A stretch of 64,000 nucleotides of DNA from Strobilurus pachycystidiatus (GCA_019915135.1 JAHLMK010000027.1:1-64000); one strand, 5' to 3'; positions 22,801 to 34,296 are shown, numbered from the stretch's first letter. Notes: a model not told the origin generated them from the letters alone. Program-made: numbers and translations.

Positions 22801-25800
22801 CAGGACGGGATGCCATCAGCTTGCAGGAAGTCAAACGCCTTGCTGAGGATCTGGGCCTCTGCTGGCACGTCCTGAAGTACCCAGTCATCGAAGACAGAGT
22901 CAAAGAATTGGGGGATGAGGTGTAGATAGGCCTCAGTGTGCCTGTAGTTATACTGTTTCCAGTATTTACTAAGCTCTGCGATGAAATGGACGATGGTGTC
23001 GCTGCTGACATGAAGACTCTTCGAGCGGAACTGCTCGAAAAGAACGGAACACAGAAAGAAGAAGGTTTGGGGCTGCATGTGTTTTCTCGAACAATCCAGA
23101 ACCATGTCCACCAGCTCTTTGTCGCGTGCAGGAGCGTTGGATGCATCCAGGAGGACGGGTATTCTGGTGAGGGCTGTCATCGACATGTGGGCCATGATGC
23201 GAGCGGAACGCATGTCTGAGAAGTCCTCATGCGCGTTTTGAGGTTGCGCAAAACCTGTACGAATGGTGCCGAAATCATCTTCAGCATCGACATCCATAGC
23301 AATGGATTTCGAGCGACGATCGGCTGCACAGATACCCAGACTAAGAGTCTGGAGAATGGACCTCATGGTTCCTCGGATGTCTCGAATATGTTGCTCCTAC
23401 CAATCATTAGTATTCGAAGTGGATCTTCTGAAGCGAGAATTCACCTCCAAGTTTTGCCACATGATCCTCTGGAAGTTTACGCGGCTTGAACGTCTTTGAG
23501 CCGACTCTTCACACTTGCGAGACTCCAATGTGTGCAGAGTTTCAGATTTGATACCCGACATGACGGTAGGAGAAACGAGATCTACGAAGGGTTCTTCGTC
23601 CGAAAGACGACCTCCGGTTGATATGAGGGGATCCAAGGCCGCCAATACCACTGCCTTTTCCGATGGCGTCCACCAAGCCACTTTAGTCCAAGCGATCAAC
23701 TGCGCAATCACTTTGCCAGCGGTCTTCGTGACAAGGGGATCGTTGCGTATGCCATTGTAGACGAGCAAAGCCTGGAAAGCAATGGCGACGACAGCCATAT
23801 CCAGCGCCTTTCGGACAGCGACGGCAGACGGTCTGGAGTCCTTGGGATCGAGAGTCCAACTAGCCGATATAGCTTCAAGAGACTGAAGCATAAACACGGA
23901 CAGTCGCCTTTGACGATGCCCAGGCTCCGTTTGAGCCCCATCACCCATCGCAGTCGTCTCCTTCGTGTCAAGTCCTTTACCATCTGGCTGAAAAGGTGGA
24001 AGCTCAGCATGAACGACGTAGTCGCGAATGATGGCAGTGTAGTTTTCCTGTTCAACTGTGTCGACGACCTGGCAAGTTGGAAGGATGAAGGTGCAGACAA
24101 CGTCACTTTGTCGCGTCAACGCACAGACAACCTCGAGTACGAAGAGCACGTCCTTGACAGTGCATCCGGGAAGACTATCTCCTTCAACTCTGGCAAGTTT
24201 CCAACATTCGACCAGCCAGGTAATGACCTTGTCCTCCAGCTGCATGCGATGAAGTCGTATATCGCGGCTGGTGCTTTGAAGGCAGTGAGCCAGGAAGAGG
24301 CAAATGGAATCGTAGGGATAAGTGGGACCTTGAACGTCGAGATCCTTGATAAGAGCCTCGACGTCGGACAAGACACGGGCTTTGTTAAGAGGCGGGGATG
24401 GAAATTGGAGGGAATGCATGTCAAGATGCAGAAGTAGCGATCGCGCAGCATGGCAGGCCGCTCGACATACGCTGGACACATTAGCGCGCCGCACAACATT
24501 GGCCCATATAGAATCCCATGTTGCGCCGATCGACGCCCACGCTGGTCGGTCCATGGCCAAGGACGACGTCGACCGACTGCGTCTTCTGTCAGCGTGCGCG
24601 ACACTGGCGATACAGATGCAGGACCACGATAGGATGGAAGTATTGGCGACGTTGGAGAGAATGATGCCGCCAAGGACGTTTACAACACTCTCTTGCAACT
24701 CAGAATGCAAGACCGGCCAATGAAAATCTACGATGAACAACAAGAGTTGAAGTTGGTAAATCCGGGCTGAGGAAGAGACCATCTCATCGGTCCGAAGAGA
24801 GGACAGAAGCATATTGATTGGGTCGATATGAACCTTATCAATGCGAACTCTCTGTTCGCCATATGAAGCGGAAGATTCACGTACATCGTATAACTGGATA
24901 AAAACAAGATCAACATTGAACCGGCATGAGGAATTTGAGGAAACCGACCTGCGCGGCGTAATCGGCTTGGAATTTAAGGATAGCCCAAGCGAGGACTTGT
25001 GATTGACTGAAGTTGTGTCCAGCACGGAACGCGCCTGCTGTAAAGGCACCATCGTCACCTTCATCCCTTTTCTCTACGTTGGTGAAGTCTAACCGCAAGG
25101 CATCAAGGGATAGAGGAATCCATTTTGCCAGTCCCTCGTTATACATCTTCGCCCAAGACCGATGGCCTTCGTCAAACCATTTGTCGGCTGCTCCAGGCTC
25201 ATCCCGGATAGAGGCAATAACGTAGGGAAATAGGACATGAAGGACAGAGACAAGGCCTTCCTTGAGATGCTTGTTCTTGGTCCCCCATAGCGCAAGTAGG
25301 CTACTCCATGATTTGGAAGCAAACTCGATGACCTGTTCCCTGACATTGAGAGCAAGGTGGGAGAGTGTCGCCAAAAGAATTTGGAGATAGTCGTAATGGA
25401 GAGAAGAGTCGGAGTAGACTTCCAAAAAGACTGTCAGTCGCCTCAAGATTGCAGGCGCGACAATCTTTTCGGCGGCGGGGGGCTCGCCTCGGCGTATGAT
25501 GTGGAAATTAACAGCACTCGGCCGCAACAAAGCGAGGACGAGAGACGCGGCTTGCAGCTGTACGGAGGAAGGACTGGCGATGGGAGGACGCCTGGTGGAT
25601 GTGACGATTTTACGACGTTTCGATGAAGATTTCCGGACTGGAGAAGCGCGACGTCGCTTGTTGGAAGGAGGCTGCGATGCGTACGTTTCCTCGTCCGACT
25701 CGTCTTCACACTCGGAGTACGCGTTTCCTTCGAATGTATCTCCAGGTTGGTCATCAAGGACGACGTTGAACCCAAACTCAACCACCGGCTGCCATCTGCC

Positions 25801-26232
25801 CATGAATAGAAGATTCTCGAGGTTGTGGAGTACGCTGACAACCATGGTGAGAGACTTGAGCAAGTCGAGAGCAATGTGTCGCCAGAGGACCCTGTTGTAC
25901 ACCAGGACAGAGCGACATCTGGAGATAAACGACCACAAGTCCGCTTGGGATCTGAATTTGTGGCCCGCCTTTCCGATGACAAACCGGATCGTGCTCGCAA
26001 TGTCTGCAAGCCTCTTGTCTGCGGGGTCGGATGGTTTCTTCAACTTGCGGTGCGCCGATATCTCGCGATTCAGACACGTGAAAAGGCCTGCGATGATCTG
26101 CGGAAACCGCTTCTTGTCCTCGGCTAGGTCGTCGTCGAACGTCTCTTTGATGTAGGTTACTGCCTCCTGACGTTCCCTGGCTCTGTCGCTGTCGAGGAAT
26201 GAGAGAGCCTCGCTGATGGTCAGCTGGGCCAT
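16838..26232 (-). CDS. tel1: Tel1/ATM-family PI3K-like protein kinase
   Basis: A giant checkpoint kinase of about 2,900 residues that signals DNA double-strand breaks and maintains telomeres. The N-terminus carries the Tel1/ATM N-terminal (TAN) motif-like helix ISEALSFLDSDRARERQEAV. A basic stretch around residue 215-235 (SNKRRRASP, then SSSKRRK) could be a nuclear signal. A long alpha-helical HEAT/FAT region follows. The kinase domain shows FKGEGNDDLRQDAVMEQVF, GLGDRHTSNILLD and HIDLGIAFEQG, and the FATC tail ends YHGWLPAI. About nine short introns join all blocks without frame breaks. The start at 26232 places the TAN helix near the N-terminus; in-frame ATGs at 26307 and 26352 would extend it by 25 or 40 residues. 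Confidence 0.95.
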
Positions 26233-26879
26233 CGTGATCGAGTCTGTGAAGTTGGTGGCATGCGAAAGAGCTGTGTAAACACGACGCGAGGCGCGTGGAA
26301 ATGTCATTTTTCGGCCGGCATTTACCGGTAGGAGCCGAGCGTACTGCTTCACATTGAATCAGGCTGTCTTTGAGCGGTCTCAAGCGTACTCGGTATGAGC
26401 AATCTTGAAATAGTGTTTATCAATTAGTGGCGTAGGTGGTCGTGGCCCGGGAGAGAGCGCAGTGACGGAGAGTTAGCGGAGTTCACGCCTGGAGTTCCGC
26501 AGGTCTGAGGTTAGGGTTATTTCCTTCACGCGCTAACATCAGACAAACTGCATCATCTCCTGGCATCGTCCGAGAAAGTTTCGTTCTGACCACCCATTCT
26601 GATGAGGCTGGGCTTCAAAGCTGTGCCCTTTCGTACCTACGTACTAGTCCAAATCGTCAATGCTCTGCCAGAATTTCGCGTGGCGTTTATCGGGTGCTTA
26701 CAACTTATCACTTCTTCGTTCCTCCACTCATCTTTCTCTATCTTCGTGATCGAATGGTATGGGCGTGTCCGTCACTCGGAAACAACGGATATGAGTGCAC
26801 AAACAAGGTGTGCAGCGCGTGCGCTGTTTCCATAGTTCAGACACGTCGGGTAACAGGGCGTTACACAACAAGTTCTCTT
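26233..26879. other. Divergent intergenic region upstream of Tel1
   Basis: Contains the Tel1 promoter on the minus strand and the flank of the truncated monooxygenase copy on the plus strand. Part of it (about 26760-26930) resembles 28050-28330 upstream of the intact monooxygenase, so the segmental duplication includes 5' flank. No separate gene is supported. Confidence 0.45.
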
Positions 26880-27560
26880 CAAGTTCTGCTTGCAAACCTG
26901 ATCAGTGATCAATTTGAGACCTTGCGCGCTTGACAGTCTTGAATGCCTCAAATGCAGCCTCAGGTCAAATGCCGGTTGGTTGCTCAAGTTCCTAAAGTAC
27001 GCCACCGACGTCCAAAACTGCGTTTTTGTGCTGGGAGCTTGCGCTGCCGTCCCGATTCTAGTCTCTATCATATGGTCTTCACGCAACAGTTCACGCAACA
27101 GAGCCTCCTAGCCATGGAGACAGTTTATTGACTGCGACTTCATAGGCAACGAACGAGAAGATATGGCCAAAATACCTGGAACTGTGGTTATTTGCGGTGT
27201 TTCAACTGGGTTGCTATCGGTGACAGCGTCTGCCGCATCAATCCGTTCTATGCGTATGCATTTGTTGTTTCTTATGATAGTCTTCTGATTAGTCTTCAGA
27301 CAAGGTGTTTCGAAAGCTGTGCTTGGCGTTCTCAGCCTAAACACACTTCTTCACAAGAACAGCTACCTTCCTGACCTTCCCCAGAGCTCGAGGATTCTGA
27401 AGGATTTTTTCACCGCATAGGCTGACAAGATTGAGCCTCTGTGGTATCTGTGGGACTCCACTCTCATAATAGGAGTTTTCTGACCCTTCTCTTAGGACGG
27501 GCACGAAGATCGCAGATTACGCTCAAAGCATCTCAGACGTCATGTAACCTACATACGTCC
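26880..27560 (+). pseudogene. Internally deleted copy of the FAD monooxygenase gene
   Basis: The 5' flank and first exon are recognisable (GTGCTGGGAGCTTGCGCTGC at about 27030, also at about 28426). At about 27197-27200 the sequence jumps from the equivalent of about 28585 to the equivalent of about 29920 (AACTGGGTTGCTATCGGTGACAG). About 1.3 kb, which encodes the middle of the protein, is thus missing. The last intron positions and the exon reading QGVSKAVLGVL are retained but with substitutions and stops. It cannot encode the enzyme. Confidence 0.85.
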
Positions 27561-28404
27561 TTGCATTTTGCAACCTCCCTACTTCAGGACCGGGAGGACT
27601 GATGCTCAGCTGGGACATTGCGGACGACTCTGTAAGTGGTGCTGGACATGCGGAAGAGCTGTGTCAGGCTGTGAGCTCGACGCGACGCGTTGCCAATGAC
27701 AAGTTTCGGCCGGCATTTATTTAAAGATACCCGTTATGGAGATATCGGGTAGTGGCCAGTGGCCACCCAGCCTGATCAGTACTGAGCAGTAGTACCTGAG
27801 TAGTACTAAGCGCGTATTATTGACCACACCCAGACTTGAACGTTTGGAGACTGGTTCTGCGCCAAGGCCCACTCACCCCATAAACTGAGCTTAGGTATTG
27901 AGAATGTGTGAGCTGCAACTTGCCTGCCACAAGCTTGAAGCTTTGCGTACAAATTGACGTGGTGCTTTCATCCCTCCCCGTCCAATCCCCGTCCTCTTCA
28001 ATTATCCTTCCAGATCTCTATCTTGAATTCGTGACAAGTCAGTGCGGGCGCGGGCGTCATCCAGGGACGACGGATCTGAATGCACGAAGTACGTACTCTC
28101 CTTTACTAAAGGTCTGTCGGGCATCGTCTTTTCGAGGAAAACCGGACCACCTGAGTCTCCCACGGCCATACGGCTCCATTTATTACCAGCGCCGCCTATT
28201 GCTGATGTGTACCCACAAACAGGCCTGCAACTGCTTCCACTGTTCAAGACGTCGGGTAACAGAGCGATCCCCAACCAGTCTTCCTTTCTGTTTTGCAAAC
28301 CTGATCAATTTGAAAGCTTACACGCTTGACGAACTTTAAACTCATAGAGCCGGCCTCAAGTCGCCTGTCAGTTCGGTTTCCTTCCTTCCCCCAGTACACC
28401 AACG
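27561..28404. promoter_or_regulatory. Upstream region of the intact FAD monooxygenase
   Basis: About 840 bp between the deleted copy and the intact gene. The 3' part (about 28050-28400) matches the flank of the deleted copy, so it likely contains the duplicated promoter. No other gene is supported. Confidence 0.4.
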
Positions 28405-30507
28405 ATGTCCGAAACTACGCTTCTTGTGCTGGGAGCTTGCGCTGCCGTCCCGATCCTGGTCTCCTTCCTATGGTCTTCAATGCGACAAAGACTTATTGCT
28501 AAGGAAAGCGGCTTCATCGACTGCGACTACGCGGGCAAGGAACGAGAGGATAAGGCGAAAATTCCTGGAACTGCGGTTATCTGTGGTGGAAGGTGCGTTG
28601 TGGAGTCTGATTCCCATGTTATAACACACCTCACATTGCTATCATGTAGTGTCTGCGGGCTACTCACGGCGCGTGTGTGCCATGATCACTTCGAGCGCGT
28701 TGTCGTGGTCGAGTCTGAGGCCTGGTTGCACACGGGAGACGCCAAGAAGCTCCAGTCGTGGGCGCAGGAGAACACGCGTAGCAGAATTGAGCAATACGGA
28801 TCGATTCAGGGTATGACATCCCGCGACATATTCACTTTCAAAGCGTTGATATTCTCCAGGCAACCAGGCAATCTTGTTCAAGAGTATGAATGCCATGTAC
28901 GAGAACCTCGAAGCAGAATGTAAAGCTTCAGACATAGCGTAGATATCCATTGTCTCCTCCTTGATACGGATCGCATTGACACGCTTCTTTTGTAGGATTG
29001 GACCAGCGGACTTTGGCAGCAACTTTTTCGGCCATGTCATGAAGGTTCCTCACAGCTTGTACCGTGATGGTTTGCCGAAGACGCTCTGGGCCTCTCGCCG
29101 CGCTCTGGAAACTCTCATTAGACGATTGACTTTGAACCCCAAAGTGTATCCCAACATTCAGCAGATCATCGGTACCGTTACTGGTGTCAGTCGTGATGAG
29201 AAGCGCCCCGACCGCCTCGACAAGGTCTCTGTGCGGACAAAGGAAGGCGAGACCCTCAACCTTGATGCTACTTTCGTCATCGGTGGGTCCGGAATTTACA
29301 CTTCGGGCACTTTAATTGACTTGTCCGCTTAGATTGCACCGGTCCCACGCAGGCAGGCGCTAAATGGATACAACGCGCTGGTTTCAACAAGGACGACTTC
29401 TCCGCGTTGAGGGCGACTTTCGACCAAAAGATGCACTACGTTACCTTCGAGTTTCACATCACTGAAGAGCTTGGTCCCAAGCTTCCCATACCCGGCGGCT
29501 TCGAGAATATCGCTGGCGGTATCATCGTTTACTTCCCTGATACCAATAAAGACCATCGCTACGTTGCTTCTGTCAAGAACGAGAATCGTTCCAGTAAGTG
29601 GACCTGGCTCACCGTGTCTTGCATTTTCATATGGTCCTTGTTCTCTAGTCTACCTGTGCTGTGGGTCTTGGGGAGTTGACGACCTTCCAAGGGATTTGGA
29701 TGGTGTTATGCAACATGCACGTTCCATCCAGTCTGAGAAGCCGACAAATGAATGGCTCTTCGATCTCATCAGCATGCTTGCCGAGGTTCCACAGGAACTC
29801 TTCGTTATGAGCGTGGTTCACGTTGGTGTGTCTTCTATTTCGTAAAGATGAAAGTGGAAATCTCAAGTCGATGAACAGGTCCCTCCTACTGGACGCACTA
29901 CGAAAATGCCACCAACCTTCCTTCCAACTGGGTCGCTCTCGGTGACAGCGTCTCCCGCATCAATCCGCTATACGGGTATGCATTGTTTGTCGTTCTTTCA
30001 GTGTTTTTCTAACTCTTCCACAGACAAGGCGTTTCGAAGGCCATGCTTGGCGTTCTCGCCCTAAACACAGTCCTTCACAAGAATCGCCACCTTCCCGACC
30101 TTCACCACAACATCTCCAAGGACATCTTCACCGCACAGGCTGACAAGATCGAGCCTCTGTGGTATGTATAGGACCACACTCAGACGCGTCTTCTGACCCT
30201 CCTCTCAGGTCGAGCACGAAGATCGCAGATTACGCTCAAAGTACCACCATTCCTTCTGAGGGAGAGACGCTTGAGACTGGCAAGTTCATTCGGTGGTACG
30301 TTCAGCAGGTGCAGAAGCTTGTCGAACATGTGCGTAGCTCAGCCTTGCGGATATGACACTAGCTGATACCTTCCTTTCGATGTTCAGGACATATACGCAA
30401 GTGCAGTCCTTTGGCGTAGTCTAGGCATGATGGATGCAGCTTCCATCGACTTATTACATCCCCGTCTCATGGCTAAAGTCTTCTGGCAGTACCTTACCAC
30501 CCACTAA
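28405..30507 (+). CDS. FAD-dependent monooxygenase with N-terminal hydrophobic anchor
   Basis: About 550 residues in roughly eight exons. The start ATG at 28405 begins a hydrophobic helix (LLVLGACAAVPILVSFLW), probably a membrane anchor. A Rossmann FAD-binding segment follows, spliced as AVICGGSVCGLLTARV...RVVVVE. A central block (GHVMKVPHSLYRDGLPKT, then ETLIRRL) and VIDCTGPTQAG precede the second FAD motif NWVALGDSVSRINPLYGQG, the usual GD motif of aromatic-ring/polyene hydroxylases. The substrate is unknown. One splice, near 28918, does not resolve cleanly: the best GT donor creates a stop at the joint, so a base may be missing there or the gene may be impaired. The remaining joins are clean. 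A deleted copy lies upstream at 26880-27560. Confidence 0.8.
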
Positions 30508-30758
30508 TTATCTGGACGCACAGATCTATAGAGCGTAGGGAAAGAATTGTATATTCAAGTACAAGTGAATGACGGGCACGATACCCAGGTGTATACATTT
30601 GTGAGATATGGGAGAGATAATTCCAAACCAAGAAAAGTATTCGAGTCGTACATTATATACATACGTTCTTCGACCAGCATTTCGCAACGTCACTACTTCA
30701 TCGGAGGAGTGGGTGGACCTGAGGAGAGTCAGTCTGTCGCTCGGTGTCACTCTGCCCA
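30508..30758. other. Convergent intergenic region
   Basis: About 250 bp between the 3' ends of the monooxygenase and the proline-rich gene. No coding support. Confidence 0.35.
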
Positions 30759-31511
30759 TTATATCTCACCGAACAATCCGGAGCGACCCGGAGGCGGCGG
30801 TGTCCCTGGCAGCGGCTGACTTGGCGTGGCCATCCTGGGAGCAGGAGAGAGAAGCGGGTTGGCTGCAAGCAATGCATAAGCAAAACCTCGCAACGAGCAA
30901 AAGGAAGATCCTACGTCGCCATTGGGCCCATGCAGGCATATCCGGTCGCGGTGGTTCCATCGGAGGGATTCCCGCTTGATGGGGAGGCGGAGTGGGGGCA
31001 GCCTTGGGCACGGTGCGAGCCTTCCTCTCGGGACGCTTGTGAACCACGCGCCATCCAGGTTTGGCCGGCGCATGGGGCTCTTCTGGACCCGGCGGAGGCG
31101 GCGCCGGGATCAGCGCCTGGGGATCAGTGGACTGAGGAAGCACTTAGTAAGCACTGGGTTGCGGCCGGGGCGATGGGCGACGCACCTGTGGACGCCATTC
31201 GGGCGAATACTCTCCGCCTGCTCCGTGCTTGGACTTGAGGCTCATGAGCTCAGCGATCTCGCTGAGATTCGATCAGTTGCTGTCTCACTAAATGTATCCG
31301 CGGAACGTACTATTGGAGCGCGCGCCGCTCATCCCTCAATTTCCCAACTTCGGCTAGCAGGATTCGCATTTCGCCTGCGAGGGCTTTGCTAAAGTCATTG
31401 ATGTACCTTGGGGTGAAAGGGAAAGAGCGATGTCAGCGATCCATCCTGGCAAGATATGGATGTGCAGCGCACTTACTTGGGGGGATTTCCGTTGAAATTC
31501 TGTTTCGACAT
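30759..31511 (-). CDS. Small proline-rich protein of unknown function
   Basis: Four or five exons give about 170-190 residues. Exon 1 is MSKQNFNGNPPK, followed by an amphipathic helical stretch (YINDFSKALAGEMRILLAEVGKLRDERRALQ split over positions 31410-31310) and EIAELMSLKSKHGAGG. A proline-rich half follows (IPAPPPPGPEEPHAPAKP, then GTPPPPGRSGLFGEI at the end). The helix has heptad-like leucines, so a short coiled coil followed by a disordered Pro-rich tail is likely. I do not recognise a domain. Consistent splice sites and codon-level continuity across introns support a real gene; the exact donor near 30850-30880 is uncertain. Confidence 0.65.
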
Positions 31512-32651
31512 GGTACGGCGACGATATGAGTGGTGGACGCCTTAGAGTGAATGTATGGTGTGGCCTTGAGGCTGCCGGGCAGTTTGGAGCCCCGCGGAGG
31601 GAACGAGTCGACTAAGAATAATAGGCTGCATGTCAGGCATGAGTATTACACGGCTGCAACGGAAGTTATATAGAGAAAGACGCACGGAGCTCACTGTTTG
31701 TTGTCTTTCACTTGAGAGTTGTGGACAAGGTGAACTACCACGTGCACGTCCCTGATCTGGGATTCTGGGCCTGGCCTGAGCCGGACCGGTTGGTCCGATG
31801 TCGTTCTTGAGAACATCGTGGCGAGTTCAAAACAGGATTCAACATACAGAACTACGAGTTACAAGTACGTCACCGCGGACTCGCTGACATGAATCTTCAT
31901 GAAGCGCGCAGAGCCTATGTACAGATACCGCCGTGCCGAAAGTCACGTAGTTCCTGCATAGTTTTGCCCACAAACGCCTGCCATGACATGTGGTTACAGG
32001 TACATCGCGGAAAGGACGTACCCCGTCCAAAGCTTGAATATCATGGACAAACATAATTCCAGCTGCACATATCGACATTGACCGACAGCGTACATGCGTA
32101 GAGTGTCAACATTATTCGGACAGCGCGCCGCCTGCTACATAACAACCTTGAAAGACGTCCATAGAACAGCTGTCAGCCTGCCTACAAAGTAGTAGGCAGG
32201 CTGTCACTATGCTCGGTCAAATATGCGCCACTACTCCACTTCATAAGCCGAGTCAGGCCAGAGTATCGCGTGAAGAGACGCGAGGCAATATACTAGACCC
32301 GGATCCGTTAGCTGCGTTATGTCGCGATTCGCGTGTAGCGCGTGTACGCGCCACATGCCATCAGAACTCTAGAAGCGATCGCAATAACTTATAATTGAAT
32401 AACTCTAAGATGTCGTGTCTTGTCACCAGTGACGACAAGTTGATATTGGATGGACAAGAAGACGCACACAGGCTGTCAATGCTGAGAACAAACAACAAGA
32501 GAGAGGTCTGTGGCACGACTTTGGGCCGCGGTAAGCTCATTTTCAGAGGACGAGCAGGTGATGAATAGGCCGGGACCGCGTCATATAACCAGTTGGAGAA
32601 GAGGAGGAGAAGATGCCGAGAAGACCCAGGACTGGTGACAGTGGATCAGTA
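31512..32651. other. Gene-poor stretch left of element 1
   Basis: About 1.1 kb with no supportable coding frame. The only clear structure is a 12-bp perfect inverted repeat at 32174-32203. The first part should contain the promoter of the proline-rich gene. Confidence 0.4.
32174..32203. repeat. Perfect 12-bp hairpin
   Basis: CAGCCTGCCTAC (32174-32185), six-base loop AAAGTA, then GTAGGCAGGCTG (32192-32203). It is not followed by a T-run, and no gene ends next to it. Confidence 0.7.
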
Positions 32652-32901
32652 GTGGTACTCAATTCCAGTTTATTTCGCCAGTTTATTTTTGATAACCCTG
32701 CCCACCTCTTGTGAATCCCTGAGCGCCGCGCCGCGCCGCGTCCAGGGCGCGTCCGTGACCACAGATTTCCCTCCCAGTAACTTTGGGTTTAGCCAACCGT
32801 TTCCGTTCGTTCAAGTTGGTCCTCGGTGCGTTGAATCAAGACCATTCAGCCAGCAGAAATCCCGGCTCACAGGCGACGGAAGCTCATCTCGGAGTCTACG
32901 T

Positions 32902-32934
32902 AGGACCCCCGACAACAGACCAAAAGGTCAAATC
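32902..32934 (+). repeat. Inner inverted repeat, left arm
   Basis: AGGACCCCCGACAACAGACC followed by AAAAGGTCAAATC; pairs with 33313-33345 with one mismatch over 33 bp. Confidence 0.8.
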
Positions 32935-32937
32935 CCT

Positions 32938-33270
32938 GGTGCGGAAGAAAATTTGAGTTTTGGACAATAACTATCATCTAAATTCGGAAGAGATTGGCAC
33001 TTTTGACCGAACATGTGTGATACAAAGTCCGGAAGAAAATTGTACTTTTGAGATATCTTAGATCCAAAGTCAGAAGAATTTTGGACATTTGGGCAGGTAG
33101 TGGCCAAAAATTGGGCCGCATCCCGCCGCTGGGACCCGACGCGCGTCGGGATCTGACTCCAGCGCCAAAAATGGGCGGGATTGGCGCTCCCGACGAAAAT
33201 CTATGATCCCTGATGCGGAAGAATTTTTGACTTTTGGGGGGTCAAATCCCGCGTTCGGAAGGCTTTCATA
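32938..33270. repeat. Degenerate interspersed units with CGGAAGAA core
   Basis: The core (T/C)CGGAAGAAA(A)TTT...TTTTG or close variants recurs near 32942, 32980, 33029, 33071, 33218 and 33256, with irregular spacing of about 40-150 bp. A GC-rich palindromic stretch (CCCGACGCGCGTCGGG) lies at about 33136-33151. Confidence 0.55.
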
Positions 33271-33312
33271 CCAAATGCGTGCGGAAGAAAAATCCCAGAT
33301 GGGCTTCGAAAA

Positions 33313-33345
33313 GATTTGACATTTTGGTCTGTTGTCGGGGGTCCT
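33313..33345 (-). repeat. Inner inverted repeat, right arm
   Basis: Reverse complement of 32902-32934 with one mismatch, nested inside element 1. Confidence 0.8.
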
Positions 33346-33470
33346 GTCTACGTCGTGGGGATGACCCTGTTGACGCAGTCGGAATATGCTCAGGGTTATC
33401 AAAAATAAACTGGCGAAATAAACTGGAATTGAGTACCACTAGTATTGAGTTGATGGATGAAACAGATGGC

Positions 33471-34296
33471 TACCGTAAGCGGAAGGGCCAAGGTTGCTTT
33501 TTGATTTTTTGTGTCAAATCTCGACTGCCGTTCAGTAGGTCACCAGTTCAATCCTAGCGGAATGCAAATGTTGTACTCAGTGTGTCCATCCCGAGAACCT
33601 TCTGAGACCAGGAGTGGCTCTCTGATAGTCTGTCCCAGGATAGTAATTACAAAGAAGGCTGACGAGACACATGTAGCCCCCAATTTAGAAGTTTTGAGAT
33701 GTGGCGCGATTTCGGATCTATCACGTGATTGGCACACGTCCACTTGTCCTCGACCAATCAACCTCAGATGGCAGACCCTAAGATGCATCCAGAAGCTCTA
33801 TGAGATGTATACCTGCAGAAAGGAGTCTAGCACCTCACTTTCCAACCCTTCCCAATGTACTTACAGTAGTAACTTACTTGCCTATTTGCACAATGCAAAA
33901 TTTGTGTACTTCAACGGCGAAACAGCTTCTGGGGATCTATCCAAGTGATGTGAGAGTCCCTCTGGTGTGTAGAGGTTGACTGAGGACTTTTTGCTGGGCC
34001 CTCCCCCCCTTAGGACCGACATTCCCTACTTAGTGGAGATTTCTGATCACTGTCTGAGGTTTATGGCTCTGATAGCTCCCGGCATTGTGATTGATGCGTC
34101 TCTACACACCCAGTGGCTTCCGGGACTGATTAAATGCCTGACAGAGTAACTCAGATAGCGCTAATAGCCTGCATGTTCATGATAAGTCGGTTAAAAAGAC
34201 CGCTACATGCAGTAATTGAACGGGTGACCACCGACTTCGACAAGTGCGAATGACACAAAAAATCGAAAAGCAACCTTGGCCCTTCCGCTTACGGTA
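33471..34296. mobile_element. Second non-autonomous inverted-repeat element, 826 bp, 7-bp target duplication
   Basis: Terminal inverted repeats of 46 bp with one mismatch: 33471-33516 begins TACCGTAAGCGGAAGGGCC and pairs with 34251-34296. Weaker inverted similarity extends inward to about 33560/34210. Flanks carry the direct repeat AGATGGC at 33464-33470 and 34297-34303. No transposase frame is present. The superfamily is not assigned. It starts 31 bp after the end of element 1. Confidence 0.85.

Larger units (their letters stand above)
32652..33439. mobile_element. Non-autonomous inverted-repeat DNA transposon (MITE-like), 788 bp, TA target site
   Basis: Perfect 49-bp terminal inverted repeats: 32652-32700 begins GTGGTACTCAATTCCAG and is matched in reverse complement by 33391-33439. 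Each end is flanked by TA (32650-32651 and 33440-33441), fitting a Tc1/mariner-type TA target duplication, though TA alone is weak evidence. There is no transposase frame. The interior holds a second inverted pair and degenerate CGGAAGAA-containing units. Confidence 0.85.

Noticed and set aside
25496..26155. 219-codon plus-strand frame antisense to Tel1
   Set aside because: It lies fully antisense to conserved Tel1 N-terminal coding sequence and has no domain; open by composition.
28002..28298. Minus-strand 98-codon frame upstream of the monooxygenase
   Set aside because: Sits in duplicated upstream DNA with no splice support, and the first copy of the region does not keep it open.
32700..33390. 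Transposase gene inside element 1
   Set aside because: Frames are short and lack any DDE-type motif; the element is non-autonomous.
33471..33560. tRNA or SINE head in the left arm of element 2
   Set aside because: The B-box-like AGTTCAATCC is present, but no good A box or cloverleaf could be drawn, and a 7-bp target duplication is short for a SINE.
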